Shown one piece after another: positions 23,078 through 31,201 of a DNA stretch of 46,872 nucleotides. The DNA is from Limivivens faecihominis. GTDB lineage: Bacteria; Bacillota; Clostridia; Lachnospirales; Lachnospiraceae. A program made the translations under genes and the position numbers. A model generated the notes under the pieces. The model searched no databases, was not told the origin of the DNA, and saw only the letters and a list, made by a program, of their open reading frames with translations. Numbering within the stretch: position 1 is the stretch's first letter; each line of letters starts with the position of its first letter. The DNA lies in contig NZ_JAJEPR010000025.1 of NCBI RefSeq assembly GCF_020686945.1, positions 1 through 46,872 of the forward strand, read 5' to 3'.

Positions 23078-25219
23078 TTAATCCTGAATTTCGTAAGCGT
23101 ACAGCTCGTGAAGCGCACGGGTAGCGGCGATGTATCTCGCCTGGCGGACCAGAGGCCGCTGGTCTTTCGACGGGAAAATGGAGAATACCTGGTCAAACTC
23201 CAGGCCTTTCGCCAGATAGAAGGTGGTGACGGTGAGACCTTTTCGGAACGTGGTGCTGTCCCGGTGAAGAAGGGAGAGGGCATTTTTTACATCGAAACCT
23301 CTGGCGGAGAGTTTTTCACGGAGAATCTCGTAAGCCTGCTCGGCCTCCGCGGCGGTGCGTAGAATAACAGCGGCGGTCTCGAAAGCGGGAGCGTTGTCGG
23401 CGGATTGTTCATCCGGACAGGCAGAATTTTCAGAAGCTGGCACATCCTCATCCGAAGTCGCAGCTACCAGCTCCGGATCGAGACGAAGTTCCTGTACAAC
23501 TGCATCCAGGGCCTGATCCAGAGAAGCAAAATTCTGTTCCGTCACCGGTTTTCCATGCCGGTCGAAGAGCTCCACATCATCCACGCCGGTGAGGGCATTG
23601 GCATAGGAGGAAATCTCCACGGTGTTCCGGTAGCTCTTGTTCATGACGATGCGGCGAATATCCTTCCCGAAAATCTTTGGTAGAAACGTAAGGGAGTCCT
23701 GCTTTTCATCGGCCATGGTCTGGGCCCGGTCGCCTAGAATCGTCATGCGGCAGGAGAACATCTGCTTTAGGATCAGATACTGGAGGCGGGAATAATCCTG
23801 CATCTCATCCACCACCAGATGTTTGATATCCTGGCGGCCCTGGCGCTTCTGAAGCCGGTATTTGAGATAAAGGATGGGATAAACGTCCTCGTAGGCAAGC
23901 TTCCGTTCTTCGGGCGGAAGGTCTGGCAGCAGGGGCAGCCCTTCCTCCTCCAGAAAACGGTTGTACAGCACATAGAAATCCCGCGTGTCGTACATCTGAC
24001 GGAAACGTTCGATCAGCTCCTGTTTTTCCTCCTCTGGAAGGTCTTTGTTTTTCAGGGTCTCGACCTCATCGATAAAAGTATCTGCCACAGCATCCATGCG
24101 GGAGAGCAGGGGGATCTCGCCGAATTTATTATAGAAGAGATCCAGCATCTCCGTCTCGGTCATGGTGACATTTTTGTATTCCACAGGGGTGAAATCCATG
24201 AGTTCATCCTCCAGCCGGAGCAGGAAGCCTTCCATATGGGTGATGAAGCGCTGGGACTGTTTTTCCAGAGCCACAGGATCCTCCGTCTCGGATAAAAGAT
24301 TCCGCTCGATCTGGTCGCAGCGGTCTTCGCAGTCGGCGGCGGTTCCCTTGAGCTGGCGGTAGGCGAAGAGATCGAAGCTCATTTCCTGAATGTTTTCCTC
24401 ACCCAGTTCCGGCAGAATGTGGGAAATATAGTCGGAAAAAACGCCGTTTGGGGATAAGATCAGGATATTGGAAGATTTCAGGTGCTTCCGGTCATGGTAA
24501 AGGAGGTAGGCGATCCGATGGAGGGCCACGGAAGTTTTGCCGCTTCCGGCAGCACCCTGAATCACGAGAATCTTATCGCTGGTGTTGCGGATGATGGCAT
24601 TCTGCTCCTTCTGAATTGTTCGGATGATATTTTTCAGCTGGACTTCGCCGTGGCTTCCAAGCTCGGCCTTCAGGATCTCATCGTCGATCTTGGTGTCGCT
24701 CTCGAAGGCGTAGATCATTTTTCCGCGGCGGATCTTGTACTGCCATTTGGCCGTGATCTCACCGGAAAGCTCGCCCATGGGAGCCTGGTAGGAAGCGGGC
24801 CCCTTGTCATAGTCGTAAAAAAGGCCGCTCACCGGGGAGCGCCAGTCATAGATCAGAGGAAGGGCGCCGGTTTTCTCGGCAAAGTTTCCGATACCGATAT
24901 AGAAAATTTCCGGTTCCTCGTCACCCTCATAGCAGAAATCCACCCGCCCGAAGAAGGGAGAATCCAGCATTTTCCGGAAACGGTGCTTCAGAATCAGCTG
25001 TTCCTGGTTTGCGTTGATCTGATGGAGAAGGGCCTGCTGGTTGTCAAAATTTTCATAGCCGTACTCATCCATCTCGGTGTAGTTCTGCCAGTAGTATTCG
25101 TGCATGTCATCAATTTCCTTCTGGCCTTCCAGCAGGGATTCGTTGATGGAGAGGATGCGCTGCCGGATTTTTTCCAGAACTGCGTCCAGATAGGCCTGGC
25201 CGTCTCTGTTATCTATCAT
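23078..25219 (-). CDS. HelD-like superfamily 1 helicase
   Basis: A 713-aa UvrD/Rep-like ATPase of the HelD type. HelD proteins rescue or recycle stalled RNA polymerase; the family is also annotated as DNA helicase IV. The N terminus is a long coiled-coil (about 1-75), typical of HelD arms. Walker A is GAAGSGKTSVALHRIAYLLY, motif II is VVDEMQDYS, later motifs are TTFYLAKGLEFDQVF and YIAATRALHELYAY. ATG 25219 is chosen because GGAGG stands 6 nt upstream; the open frame extends to 25309 over the promoter and leader. Confidence 0.88.
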   Translation of the reverse strand: MIDNRDGQAYLDAVLEKIRQRILSINESLLEGQKEIDDMHEYYWQNYTEMDEYGYENFDNQQALLHQINANQEQLILKHRFRKMLDSPFFGRVDFCYEGDEEPEIFYIGIGNFAEKTGALPLIYDWRSPVSGLFYDYDKGPASYQAPMGELSGEITAKWQYKIRRGKMIYAFESDTKIDDEILKAELGSHGEVQLKNIIRTIQKEQNAIIRNTSDKILVIQGAAGSGKTSVALHRIAYLLYHDRKHLKSSNILILSPNGVFSDYISHILPELGEENIQEMSFDLFAYRQLKGTAADCEDRCDQIERNLLSETEDPVALEKQSQRFITHMEGFLLRLEDELMDFTPVEYKNVTMTETEMLDLFYNKFGEIPLLSRMDAVADTFIDEVETLKNKDLPEEEKQELIERFRQMYDTRDFYVLYNRFLEEEGLPLLPDLPPEERKLAYEDVYPILYLKYRLQKRQGRQDIKHLVVDEMQDYSRLQYLILKQMFSCRMTILGDRAQTMADEKQDSLTFLPKIFGKDIRRIVMNKSYRNTVEISSYANALTGVDDVELFDRHGKPVTEQNFASLDQALDAVVQELRLDPELVAATSDEDVPASENSACPDEQSADNAPAFETAAVILRTAAEAEQAYEILREKLSARGFDVKNALSLLHRDSTTFRKGLTVTTFYLAKGLEFDQVFSIFPSKDQRPLVRQARYIAATRALHELYAYEIQD

Positions 25220-25245
25220 AAAAACCTCCAGATTGTCGTAATAAA

Positions 25246-25311
25246 AGGATAACGGCCCAGAAATGATTTCTGAACCGTTATCAGTATAACAAAGATTGCC
25301 TGCCTTCACAA
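25246..25311 (-). promoter_or_regulatory. helD promoter with a hairpin at the transcript 5' end
   Basis: On the minus strand TTGTGA (25306-25311) and TATACT (25283-25288) are 17 nt apart. The transcript should begin at the stem ATAACGGTTCAGAAA / TTTCTGGGCCGTTAT (about 25250-25282). The -35 box overlaps the stop codon of the XRE gene. Confidence 0.65.
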
Positions 25312-25653
25312 GGTAGTTTCTTTTTCGTTTTGCTTGAAGATCCTGCGGGCGTAGGAGAGGAGCCGGGAGCGATCTTTTTCATCCAGTTTGAGATAAATGG
25401 TCATCAGCTCTTTTTCCTCCGGCGGAAGCTTCTCAAGAAAAGAAGAACCGGTGAAAAACTGGGGAACTGTGATGCCAAGTCCTCCGCAGATAGCGGACAG
25501 GGTGCGGTAAGTAGGAGTCGTGCCCTTCTGAAACATGTTCCGGACGGAACTTTCCTGCAGCTGGGAGCGTTTGGCCAGCTCATACTGGGTGATTCCGCGC
25601 TCTTTGCAGAGCCGTGCCACTTCGTTGGCAATTTCTGATTTTCGTATCTCCAT
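25306..25653 (-). CDS. XRE family helix-turn-helix regulator
   Basis: A 115-aa DNA-binding protein. The Cro/CI-type HTH covers residues about 5-65 (ARLCKERGITQYELAKRS, then LQESSVRNMFQKGTTPTYRT). The C-terminal 45 residues are helical (EKLPPEEKELMTIYLKLDEK) and common in clostridial XRE proteins. ATG 25653 has AGGAAG 8 nt upstream; a longer open frame starts at 25701. It lies directly upstream of the helD-like gene on the same strand and may regulate itself or helD. Targets are unknown. Confidence 0.88.
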   Translation of the reverse strand: MEIRKSEIANEVARLCKERGITQYELAKRSQLQESSVRNMFQKGTTPTYRTLSAICGGLGITVPQFFTGSSFLEKLPPEEKELMTIYLKLDEKDRSRLLSYARRIFKQNEKETTL

Positions 25654-25776
25654 GCGGAATCTTCCTGCCTTCCCGGATATTACAAATCCATTGACTGCCA
25701 TAAGTATATCCGGGAGCGCTACTTTTCATAAGTAGGAAGAAAAAATGGTAGATACTGCTAAAAAGAGAATGAAGCC

Positions 25777-26985
25777 TTACTCCTTTCGTTTTCCGCGTTC
25801 GTTGTAATCATCGAGGAAGCAGTAGGCCTCGTTGTCTTTGTGATAACCGATGATCGTCCGGAGATTGACGTTCTGTACGCTGTTGAAAATGTTGGACTCG
25901 ATGAAGGGGCTGGTCTCGCGGAAATGAGCGATGAGCTCTTTCATCTCGTCACGCTTGGAGCCGCGGCCGCCTCCGCAGGTCGCACAGTTCTCGGTGAAAC
26001 GGCAGGCGCACTGGATGAAATGAAGATCGTTGGAATCTCTCCAGGCCTTGATGTCGGCTTCTTTCACAAGATAGAGGGGGCGGATCAGCTCCATGCCCTC
26101 AAAGTGCTGGCTGTGCAGCTTGGGCATCATGGTTTCAATCTTGGCACCGTAGAGCATGCCCATGAGGATGGTCTCGATGACATCGTCAAAATGGTGGCCC
26201 AGGGCAATCTTGTTGCAGCCGAGTTCTTTGGCGTGGGAGTAGAGATAGCCGCGGCGCATTCTCGCGCAGAGATAGCAGGGATTCTTGTCGATGCCGGCTA
26301 CGACATCGAAGATCTCGGTCTCAAAAACGGTCAGCGGAATGCCTAAAATCCGGGCATTGTTCTGGATGATTTTCCAGTTGTCAGCGTTGTAGCCCGGGTT
26401 CATCACGAGAAAGACGAGCTCAAAGGAAACAGGGCCATGCTTCTGGATCTCCTGCATGAGCTTGGCGAGAAGCATGGAATCTTTGCCGCCGGAGATACAG
26501 ACGGCGATCCGGTCTCCGTCCTGGATCAGCTGGTAGTCCCGGATGGCTTTGGTGAAAGGCCGCCAGATGGATTTGCGGAATTTTTTGATAAGGGACCGTT
26601 CAATTTCTTTTGTACGCTCAGTCACAGAAGCTTCTGAAACCATGCGCTCCAGGGAAAGGCGGAGCCAGGAGCGGTAGCCGCCATCAATATTGGAAGCGTT
26701 GTAGCCGTCCTCGTTCAGGATTTTGACGGCTTCCTTGCTCTGCTCTCCGGTGTGGCAGAGAATATAGACCGGTTTGTTTGCCGGAAGGTCTTTTTCCAGT
26801 GTTTCGATGGAACCCGGCTCAAAAAAGCCTTCCTCCGCGCTGTCCTCGTCCAGATTTTTTTTTATGGGAATATTGATGGCTCCCGGAAAAGAACCCCGGC
26901 GGAAATCCTCCTCTGAACGGATATCCAGGATGGTGATATTGGAAGGATCCAGATTTTCCAGTTCTTCCACGCTGATTGTATGCAT
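25777..26985 (-). CDS. Rhodanese domain fused to TtcA-like tRNA thiolation ATPase
   Basis: A 402-aa cytoplasmic fusion. Residues 1-110 are a rhodanese domain with active-site Cys in ILCHTGEQS. Residues about 140-400 are a PP-loop ATPase of the TtcA/TtuA type, with CISGGKDSMLLAKL, a CxxC in NPCYLCARMRRG, and more cysteines in CACRFTENCATCGGG. TtcA enzymes make 2-thiocytidine at tRNA position 32 using an iron-sulfur cluster. Here the sulfur carrier appears built in. GGAGG lies 6 nt before ATG 26985; the frame is open to 27048. Confidence 0.88.
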   Translation of the reverse strand: MHTISVEELENLDPSNITILDIRSEEDFRRGSFPGAINIPIKKNLDEDSAEEGFFEPGSIETLEKDLPANKPVYILCHTGEQSKEAVKILNEDGYNASNIDGGYRSWLRLSLERMVSEASVTERTKEIERSLIKKFRKSIWRPFTKAIRDYQLIQDGDRIAVCISGGKDSMLLAKLMQEIQKHGPVSFELVFLVMNPGYNADNWKIIQNNARILGIPLTVFETEIFDVVAGIDKNPCYLCARMRRGYLYSHAKELGCNKIALGHHFDDVIETILMGMLYGAKIETMMPKLHSQHFEGMELIRPLYLVKEADIKAWRDSNDLHFIQCACRFTENCATCGGGRGSKRDEMKELIAHFRETSPFIESNIFNSVQNVNLRTIIGYHKDNEAYCFLDDYNERGKRKE

Positions 26986-27084
26986 AAATTCCTCCGTAAA
27001 ATAGATATAAAAATTCAGTTTTTTGCCTTTACCATCATAAGGATTCACTTTTCAAAAGTCAACTGTTTTAACAGAAAATCCCAG

Positions 27085-27113
27085 TTGTTTTTCAAAAAAA
27101 GGGAGGCTATAAT
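27085..27113 (+). promoter_or_regulatory. Sigma-A promoter of ogg
   Basis: TTGTTT (27085-27090) and TATAAT (27108-27113) with 17-nt spacing, 32 nt before the start codon. Confidence 0.75.
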
Positions 27114-27145
27114 CGGGGTGAGAATGATAGAAGAGGAGTAGTAAG

Positions 27146-27958
27146 ATGGTAGTAAAAGAAATTCCGTATTTTGATCTTTCGGAGATCTGCGATTCCGGCC
27201 AGTGTTTCCGGATGGAGCGGATAACGGAAAATGAATTTCAGATCCGTGCAGAGGATAAATACCTGAGAGCCACCCAGGAAGGTGAGACCGTGCGCTTTGA
27301 CTGCAGCGAGGAAGAGTTCGAGACGTTCTGGAAACACTATTTTGACCTGGAAAGAGACTATGGCATTTATATAGAAGCGATTGACCCGGAAGACACCTAT
27401 TTGAAAACTGCGGCGGAGCTTGGAAGCGGTATCCGGATTCTGAATCAGGACCTCTGGGAAATGATCGTCTCGTTTCTGATCTCCCAGCAGAACAACATCT
27501 TCCGCATCCGAAAATGCATCGACCGGATCTCAAGAAGATACGGCGAGGAAAAAAGAGCCGCGGACGGGACCGTTTATCATGCTTTTCCGACAGCGGAGGC
27601 CTTAAGTCAGGCCACGGAAGAGGAGCTTCGGGACTGCAACCTTGGGTACCGGGCAAAATATGTCCGGGACACAGCCCTTCGGGTAGCATCCGGTGAAGTA
27701 GATCTCGCTGTAATCCGGAAAATGACCTACCCGGAGGCCCGGGAGGAGCTTCTGAAGCTTTACGGCGTCGGCGTGAAAGTGGCGGACTGCATCTGCCTTA
27801 TGGCCCTTCACGAGCTTTCGGCGTTTCCAGTGGATACCCATATCCGCCAGGCCCTGGAAAAGCATTATCCAGGCGGTTTCCCGGCGAAGCGGTATGGGGG
27901 AATGGAAGGTGTGCTCCAACAGTACATTTTCTATTATGAACTGATACATAAAGAATAA
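27146..27958 (+). CDS. ogg: 8-oxoguanine DNA glycosylase/AP lyase (Ogg1 type)
   Basis: A 270-aa base-excision repair enzyme that removes 8-oxoguanine from DNA. The N-terminal OGG domain contains DSGQCFRME. The helix-hairpin-helix GPD core has LYGVGVKVADC with catalytic Lys211, and FPVDTHI with Asp230. The motif SFLISQQNNIFRIRKCIDRI is typical of the family. GAGGAG precedes the ATG. It is divergent from the tRNA thiolation gene and single, ending at a strong terminator. Confidence 0.93.
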   Translation: MVVKEIPYFDLSEICDSGQCFRMERITENEFQIRAEDKYLRATQEGETVRFDCSEEEFETFWKHYFDLERDYGIYIEAIDPEDTYLKTAAELGSGIRILNQDLWEMIVSFLISQQNNIFRIRKCIDRISRRYGEEKRAADGTVYHAFPTAEALSQATEEELRDCNLGYRAKYVRDTALRVASGEVDLAVIRKMTYPEAREELLKLYGVGVKVADCICLMALHELSAFPVDTHIRQALEKHYPGGFPAKRYGGMEGVLQQYIFYYELIHKE

Positions 27959-28000
27959 AAAAGCGGTCCATGTGAAAAAAACATGGGCCGCAAATTTTTT
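27959..28000. terminator. Bidirectional terminator between ogg and GH36
   Basis: GCGGTCCATGT (27963-27973) pairs with ACATGGGCCGC (27981-27991), with A-run on the left and T-run on the right. Confidence 0.9.
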
Positions 28001-30150
28001 TAACGGTCGGGGGTCAGCTCAAAGAGCCGGGCCATCACGGGCTTGGGAAGAGCAACTTTCACTGCTTTTTCCAGAGGATCGTAGGAGGCTTCGGCGGTCT
28101 CAGGTCCCGGATAAATGCAGGAGAGGGCGATTTTTTCTGAGTCCAGGGCAGTACGGACGGCATCGGAGATGGGAAGGGTTACGCTCTCGGCAGCACCGCT
28201 TCGTTTCCAGACAGCGAGGTAGGCTTTTCCTTCGACGAAAAGGCCGAGACTCACGATCTCGTCGCTGTAGCCTGCAAGACCGAGGGGCCAGAAGGGGCGG
28301 GAGACGCGGATGTTCGGGCGGATGGTCTTATAGACGCTGAGGGCCTGTTTTACCAGAGCTTTCCGCTCCTCATCAAGCTTGGCCAGATGGCCGCTCTGAT
28401 GGATGCGGAGAAGCATGGCGCTGACCATGTTAAAAATGACTTCCTCCCGGAGAGCGTCGGGGGAAATGCTTTCCTCATGGTTCATGGGATAAGCCCAGAC
28501 TGCGGCCTGCTCCGGGGTGACGCCGGTGGGAGCATTGGCGGCGATGACGGCATACTGGAGATAGTTTTCCTGGTCGCTTGTGGACTGGATGCTACAACGG
28601 GAGAGCATGCCGTAATCCATACGGAGGCCGCCGCTGGAGCAGTTCTCAATGATCAGCTCCGGATGGCGCTTGAAAAGACCGTCCAGCCAGGAGATATAAG
28701 CCCGCTCGTGTTCCAGCATGCCCTCGCCCACGCTGTCGGCAGAGAGCTCCGTGCCGATGCCGGGCTCAATATTGTAATCCGTCTTGATATAGCCCACTCC
28801 GTATTCGCTGACGAGCCGGTCCACAACCTCGTCCATATGAGCGCGGACTGCGGGATTGCGGTAGTCCAGCTGGAAACGGCTGCGGTCGTAGACCCGTTTT
28901 CCGTGGCGGACAAAGAACCAGTCGTCGGGAAGCTTTTTCGCCAGGTCACAGCGGATGCCCATGACCTCCGGCTCCAGCCAGACGCCGGGAACCAGTCCTT
29001 TGCTCCGGATATAATCGGTGACTTTCTTGACGCCTTCCGGGAAGCGTTTGCGGCTCTCCTCCCACTCGCCGACGCTGTCCCACCAGTCGCCGTCGGCGTA
29101 CCAGCCGGCATCGATACAGAAGTACTCGCAGCCAGCCTCGGCAGCAGCGTCCACCAGCGGATATTCCTCAGCGGCGGTGGGACGGCCCCAGAGACAGTTC
29201 ATATAATCGTTGAAAATGACGGGCAGTTTTTCATTGTCCTGATTTTTTCGGCGGATTTTTCGGCGGTAGTCCGTGAGCGTGCCCATGGCATCGTCGAAGC
29301 CAATGCCGGTGACACCGACGGCGGCAGGAACGGTGGTGAAGCTCTCGCCGGGCTTTAAGTCCTTAAACCAGTGGGAGTAGGTCTCATTGGGGCCGCCCAA
29401 AGCCAGGTAAAAATGGCCGTTCTGGTCGCCGATCTCCCAGTGCCAGGAGCCGTTGTGGTCGATTTCCCAGAAAAGACCGGTATGTACCTCGGTGTTCTCG
29501 AGATAAGCCATGGGGAGATATTCCTTGGCGGACCAGTTTCCGGTGTTGGAGATGTGGAGATGGTTGGAGGAGCGCTGAATCGAAGGCTCCTGAACGAGCT
29601 CCATGCCAAGCTCCGGGAAGGTGTAGGCCTTCCAGTTGAGTTCCCGCTGCCAGCCGTTGTGGGGGATCATGACTTTGAGCTTTTCATCCCGGGAAAGCTT
29701 GCCCTCTTTTTCGATGCCTTCATAATGGAAGTTTGCGATGTAGTCGAGGGTCTGGGTCTCGTGACCGTTGTTTGTCACGGTATGCCAGGTGCGGATCACC
29801 GGGAGATCATCGTAGAACTGCCAGAAGGAGGCCGCGGTGACGCCGGTCTCTTCATCTTTGGTATGGAAGGTGAGAAGACGGCCAAATTCATTTCGCTCGT
29901 CGGAATGGGAGAGATATTTCATTCGATAGCCGGGAGCAGTGACGATGAATTTGTTTCCGTGGCGTTCATAAGGCCGGTCGAAACCGGCGAGGTTCATGCT
30001 GAGGAAGGGGAAGCCTTCCGGAATGGCCTCCTTTACCAGGTCCTCCTCATGGAGAGGGAGCGCAGAGAAATGGAGAAGCTTCAGATCCTGGCTGTCGGTG
30101 ACGGCGAGCCGGATGTAGATCTGATTTTCGTGAATGTCGATGTACTGCAT
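28000..30150 (-). CDS. Alpha-galactosidase, glycoside hydrolase family 36
   Basis: A 716-aa cytoplasmic retaining alpha-galactosidase acting on raffinose-family or other alpha-galactosides. N-terminal beta-supersandwich (about 1-310), TIM barrel (about 320-620), C-terminal beta domain. The nucleophile is Asp458 in YIKTDYN and the acid/base is Asp526 in STSDQE; FCIDAGWYADGDWWD and VWLEPEVMG are family hallmarks. AAGGAG lies at good distance from ATG 30150. It has its own promoter and no transporter beside it. Confidence 0.95.
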   Translation of the reverse strand: MQYIDIHENQIYIRLAVTDSQDLKLLHFSALPLHEEDLVKEAIPEGFPFLSMNLAGFDRPYERHGNKFIVTAPGYRMKYLSHSDERNEFGRLLTFHTKDEETGVTAASFWQFYDDLPVIRTWHTVTNNGHETQTLDYIANFHYEGIEKEGKLSRDEKLKVMIPHNGWQRELNWKAYTFPELGMELVQEPSIQRSSNHLHISNTGNWSAKEYLPMAYLENTEVHTGLFWEIDHNGSWHWEIGDQNGHFYLALGGPNETYSHWFKDLKPGESFTTVPAAVGVTGIGFDDAMGTLTDYRRKIRRKNQDNEKLPVIFNDYMNCLWGRPTAAEEYPLVDAAAEAGCEYFCIDAGWYADGDWWDSVGEWEESRKRFPEGVKKVTDYIRSKGLVPGVWLEPEVMGIRCDLAKKLPDDWFFVRHGKRVYDRSRFQLDYRNPAVRAHMDEVVDRLVSEYGVGYIKTDYNIEPGIGTELSADSVGEGMLEHERAYISWLDGLFKRHPELIIENCSSGGLRMDYGMLSRCSIQSTSDQENYLQYAVIAANAPTGVTPEQAAVWAYPMNHEESISPDALREEVIFNMVSAMLLRIHQSGHLAKLDEERKALVKQALSVYKTIRPNIRVSRPFWPLGLAGYSDEIVSLGLFVEGKAYLAVWKRSGAAESVTLPISDAVRTALDSEKIALSCIYPGPETAEASYDPLEKAVKVALPKPVMARLFELTPDR

Positions 30151-30192
30151 GAGAGACTCCTTTCTTGAAAAAATATAACGCATTTTTCTTTC

Positions 30193-30241
30193 ATTATATC
30201 AGATAAAAATACTTGTGCAAATGGTAAGCTTGAGTTACACT
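30193..30241. promoter_or_regulatory. Divergent promoters with overlapping -35 boxes
   Basis: Minus strand (GH36): TTGCAC 30215-30220, TATAAT 30193-30198, spacing 16. Plus strand (zinc-ribbon gene): TTGTGC 30213-30218, TACACT 30236-30241, spacing 17. The two -35 elements share four bases, so RNA polymerase cannot hold both at once. Confidence 0.65.
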
Positions 30242-30276
30242 GGAAGAAATCAGTATAGACAAAGGAGGAAGAGAAA

Positions 30277-31119
30277 ATGGGATTTACAGGAGGTTATTAT
30301 ACTGGGGGAGGAAATTCGGCCGGAACGGTTATGGCTATCCTTCTGCTTCTGGCGGTGGTGCTGACCGTACTGGCTTTTATCTTCATCGTGCCGGAGAACC
30401 GGCGTGAGAAACTGAGTGCCTTTGGCAAGTTTCTCCATGATACCTGCAATTTCAACTATCTGCTGATTGAGAAAATCCTGCAGGCACTCTACATTTTCCT
30501 GACGGTTTTTGCTATTCTTATGGGTCTTTATACCCTGGTTCACAACTTCTGGGTAGGTCTGGCCCTGACGATCATCATGCCCATCGCGATCCGTCTGATC
30601 TATGAGTTTCTGATGATGGCGGTTCTGCTTCTCAAGCATGTGATCATGATCGACAACAAGCTGAAAAATCAGAACACAGTCGATAAGAAACCGAAAACAG
30701 CTGATCCGGAATTTATAAGCCGTGAGCCGAAAAAGCCCTCTCCGACACCTGCTCCGGCCAAGCCGGCAGTAAAGAAGGCTGCCCCGGCAACAAAACCCGC
30801 GGCAGAGAAAACGGCTCCGGCAGCAAAGCCCGCAGCAAAACCGGCTCCGAAAGCAGCGCCGGTGAAAGCAGAAACAGAGACTCCGGTAAAAACAGCCCCG
30901 GTTAAGAAAACGGTTCCGACAGAGACGGCTTCTGAGGCTCCGGTGAAGAAAGCGCCGGCAAAACCGGTCGTTGAGAAAGCTGCTCCGGCAGAGACGGCAT
31001 CCGAGCCTGTCAGCGCCCCGGTCAAAACCGAAGCACCGGCCAGCCCCAAAGCCCGCTTTTGCACGGAATGTGGTTCTCCGCTGGATGAAAACGGCAAGTG
31101 CCCGAATTGCAGCAAATAA
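30277..31119 (+). CDS. Membrane protein with Pro/Ala/Lys linker and C-terminal zinc ribbon
   Basis: A 280-aa protein of unknown function. It has a Gly-rich start, a membrane helix at about 17-40, and two more at about 65-120. A low-complexity linker (about 150-255) is made of repeats such as KPAAKPAPKAAPVKA. The C terminus is a zinc ribbon, FCTECGSPLDENGKCPNCSK (two CxxC). The ribbon should be cytosolic or surface-exposed depending on topology. The linker is repetitive at DNA level and may vary in length between strains. AAGGAGG precedes the ATG. RecQ follows 82 nt downstream on the same strand. Confidence 0.75.
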   Translation: MGFTGGYYTGGGNSAGTVMAILLLLAVVLTVLAFIFIVPENRREKLSAFGKFLHDTCNFNYLLIEKILQALYIFLTVFAILMGLYTLVHNFWVGLALTIIMPIAIRLIYEFLMMAVLLLKHVIMIDNKLKNQNTVDKKPKTADPEFISREPKKPSPTPAPAKPAVKKAAPATKPAAEKTAPAAKPAAKPAPKAAPVKAETETPVKTAPVKKTVPTETASEAPVKKAPAKPVVEKAAPAETASEPVSAPVKTEAPASPKARFCTECGSPLDENGKCPNCSK

Positions 31120-31201
31120 GCGGCAAGATTTCATAAAAGAATACGGTGTGGTTCCCATTTCGGAGCTGCACCGTTTCTTTATAAAAAAGAAAGGCGTATT
31201 G

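Noticed and set aside
30730..31050. Repetitive DNA suspected as a CRISPR or tandem array
   Set aside because: It is the Pro/Ala/Lys-rich linker of a coding gene; repeats are irregular and in frame, without spacers.
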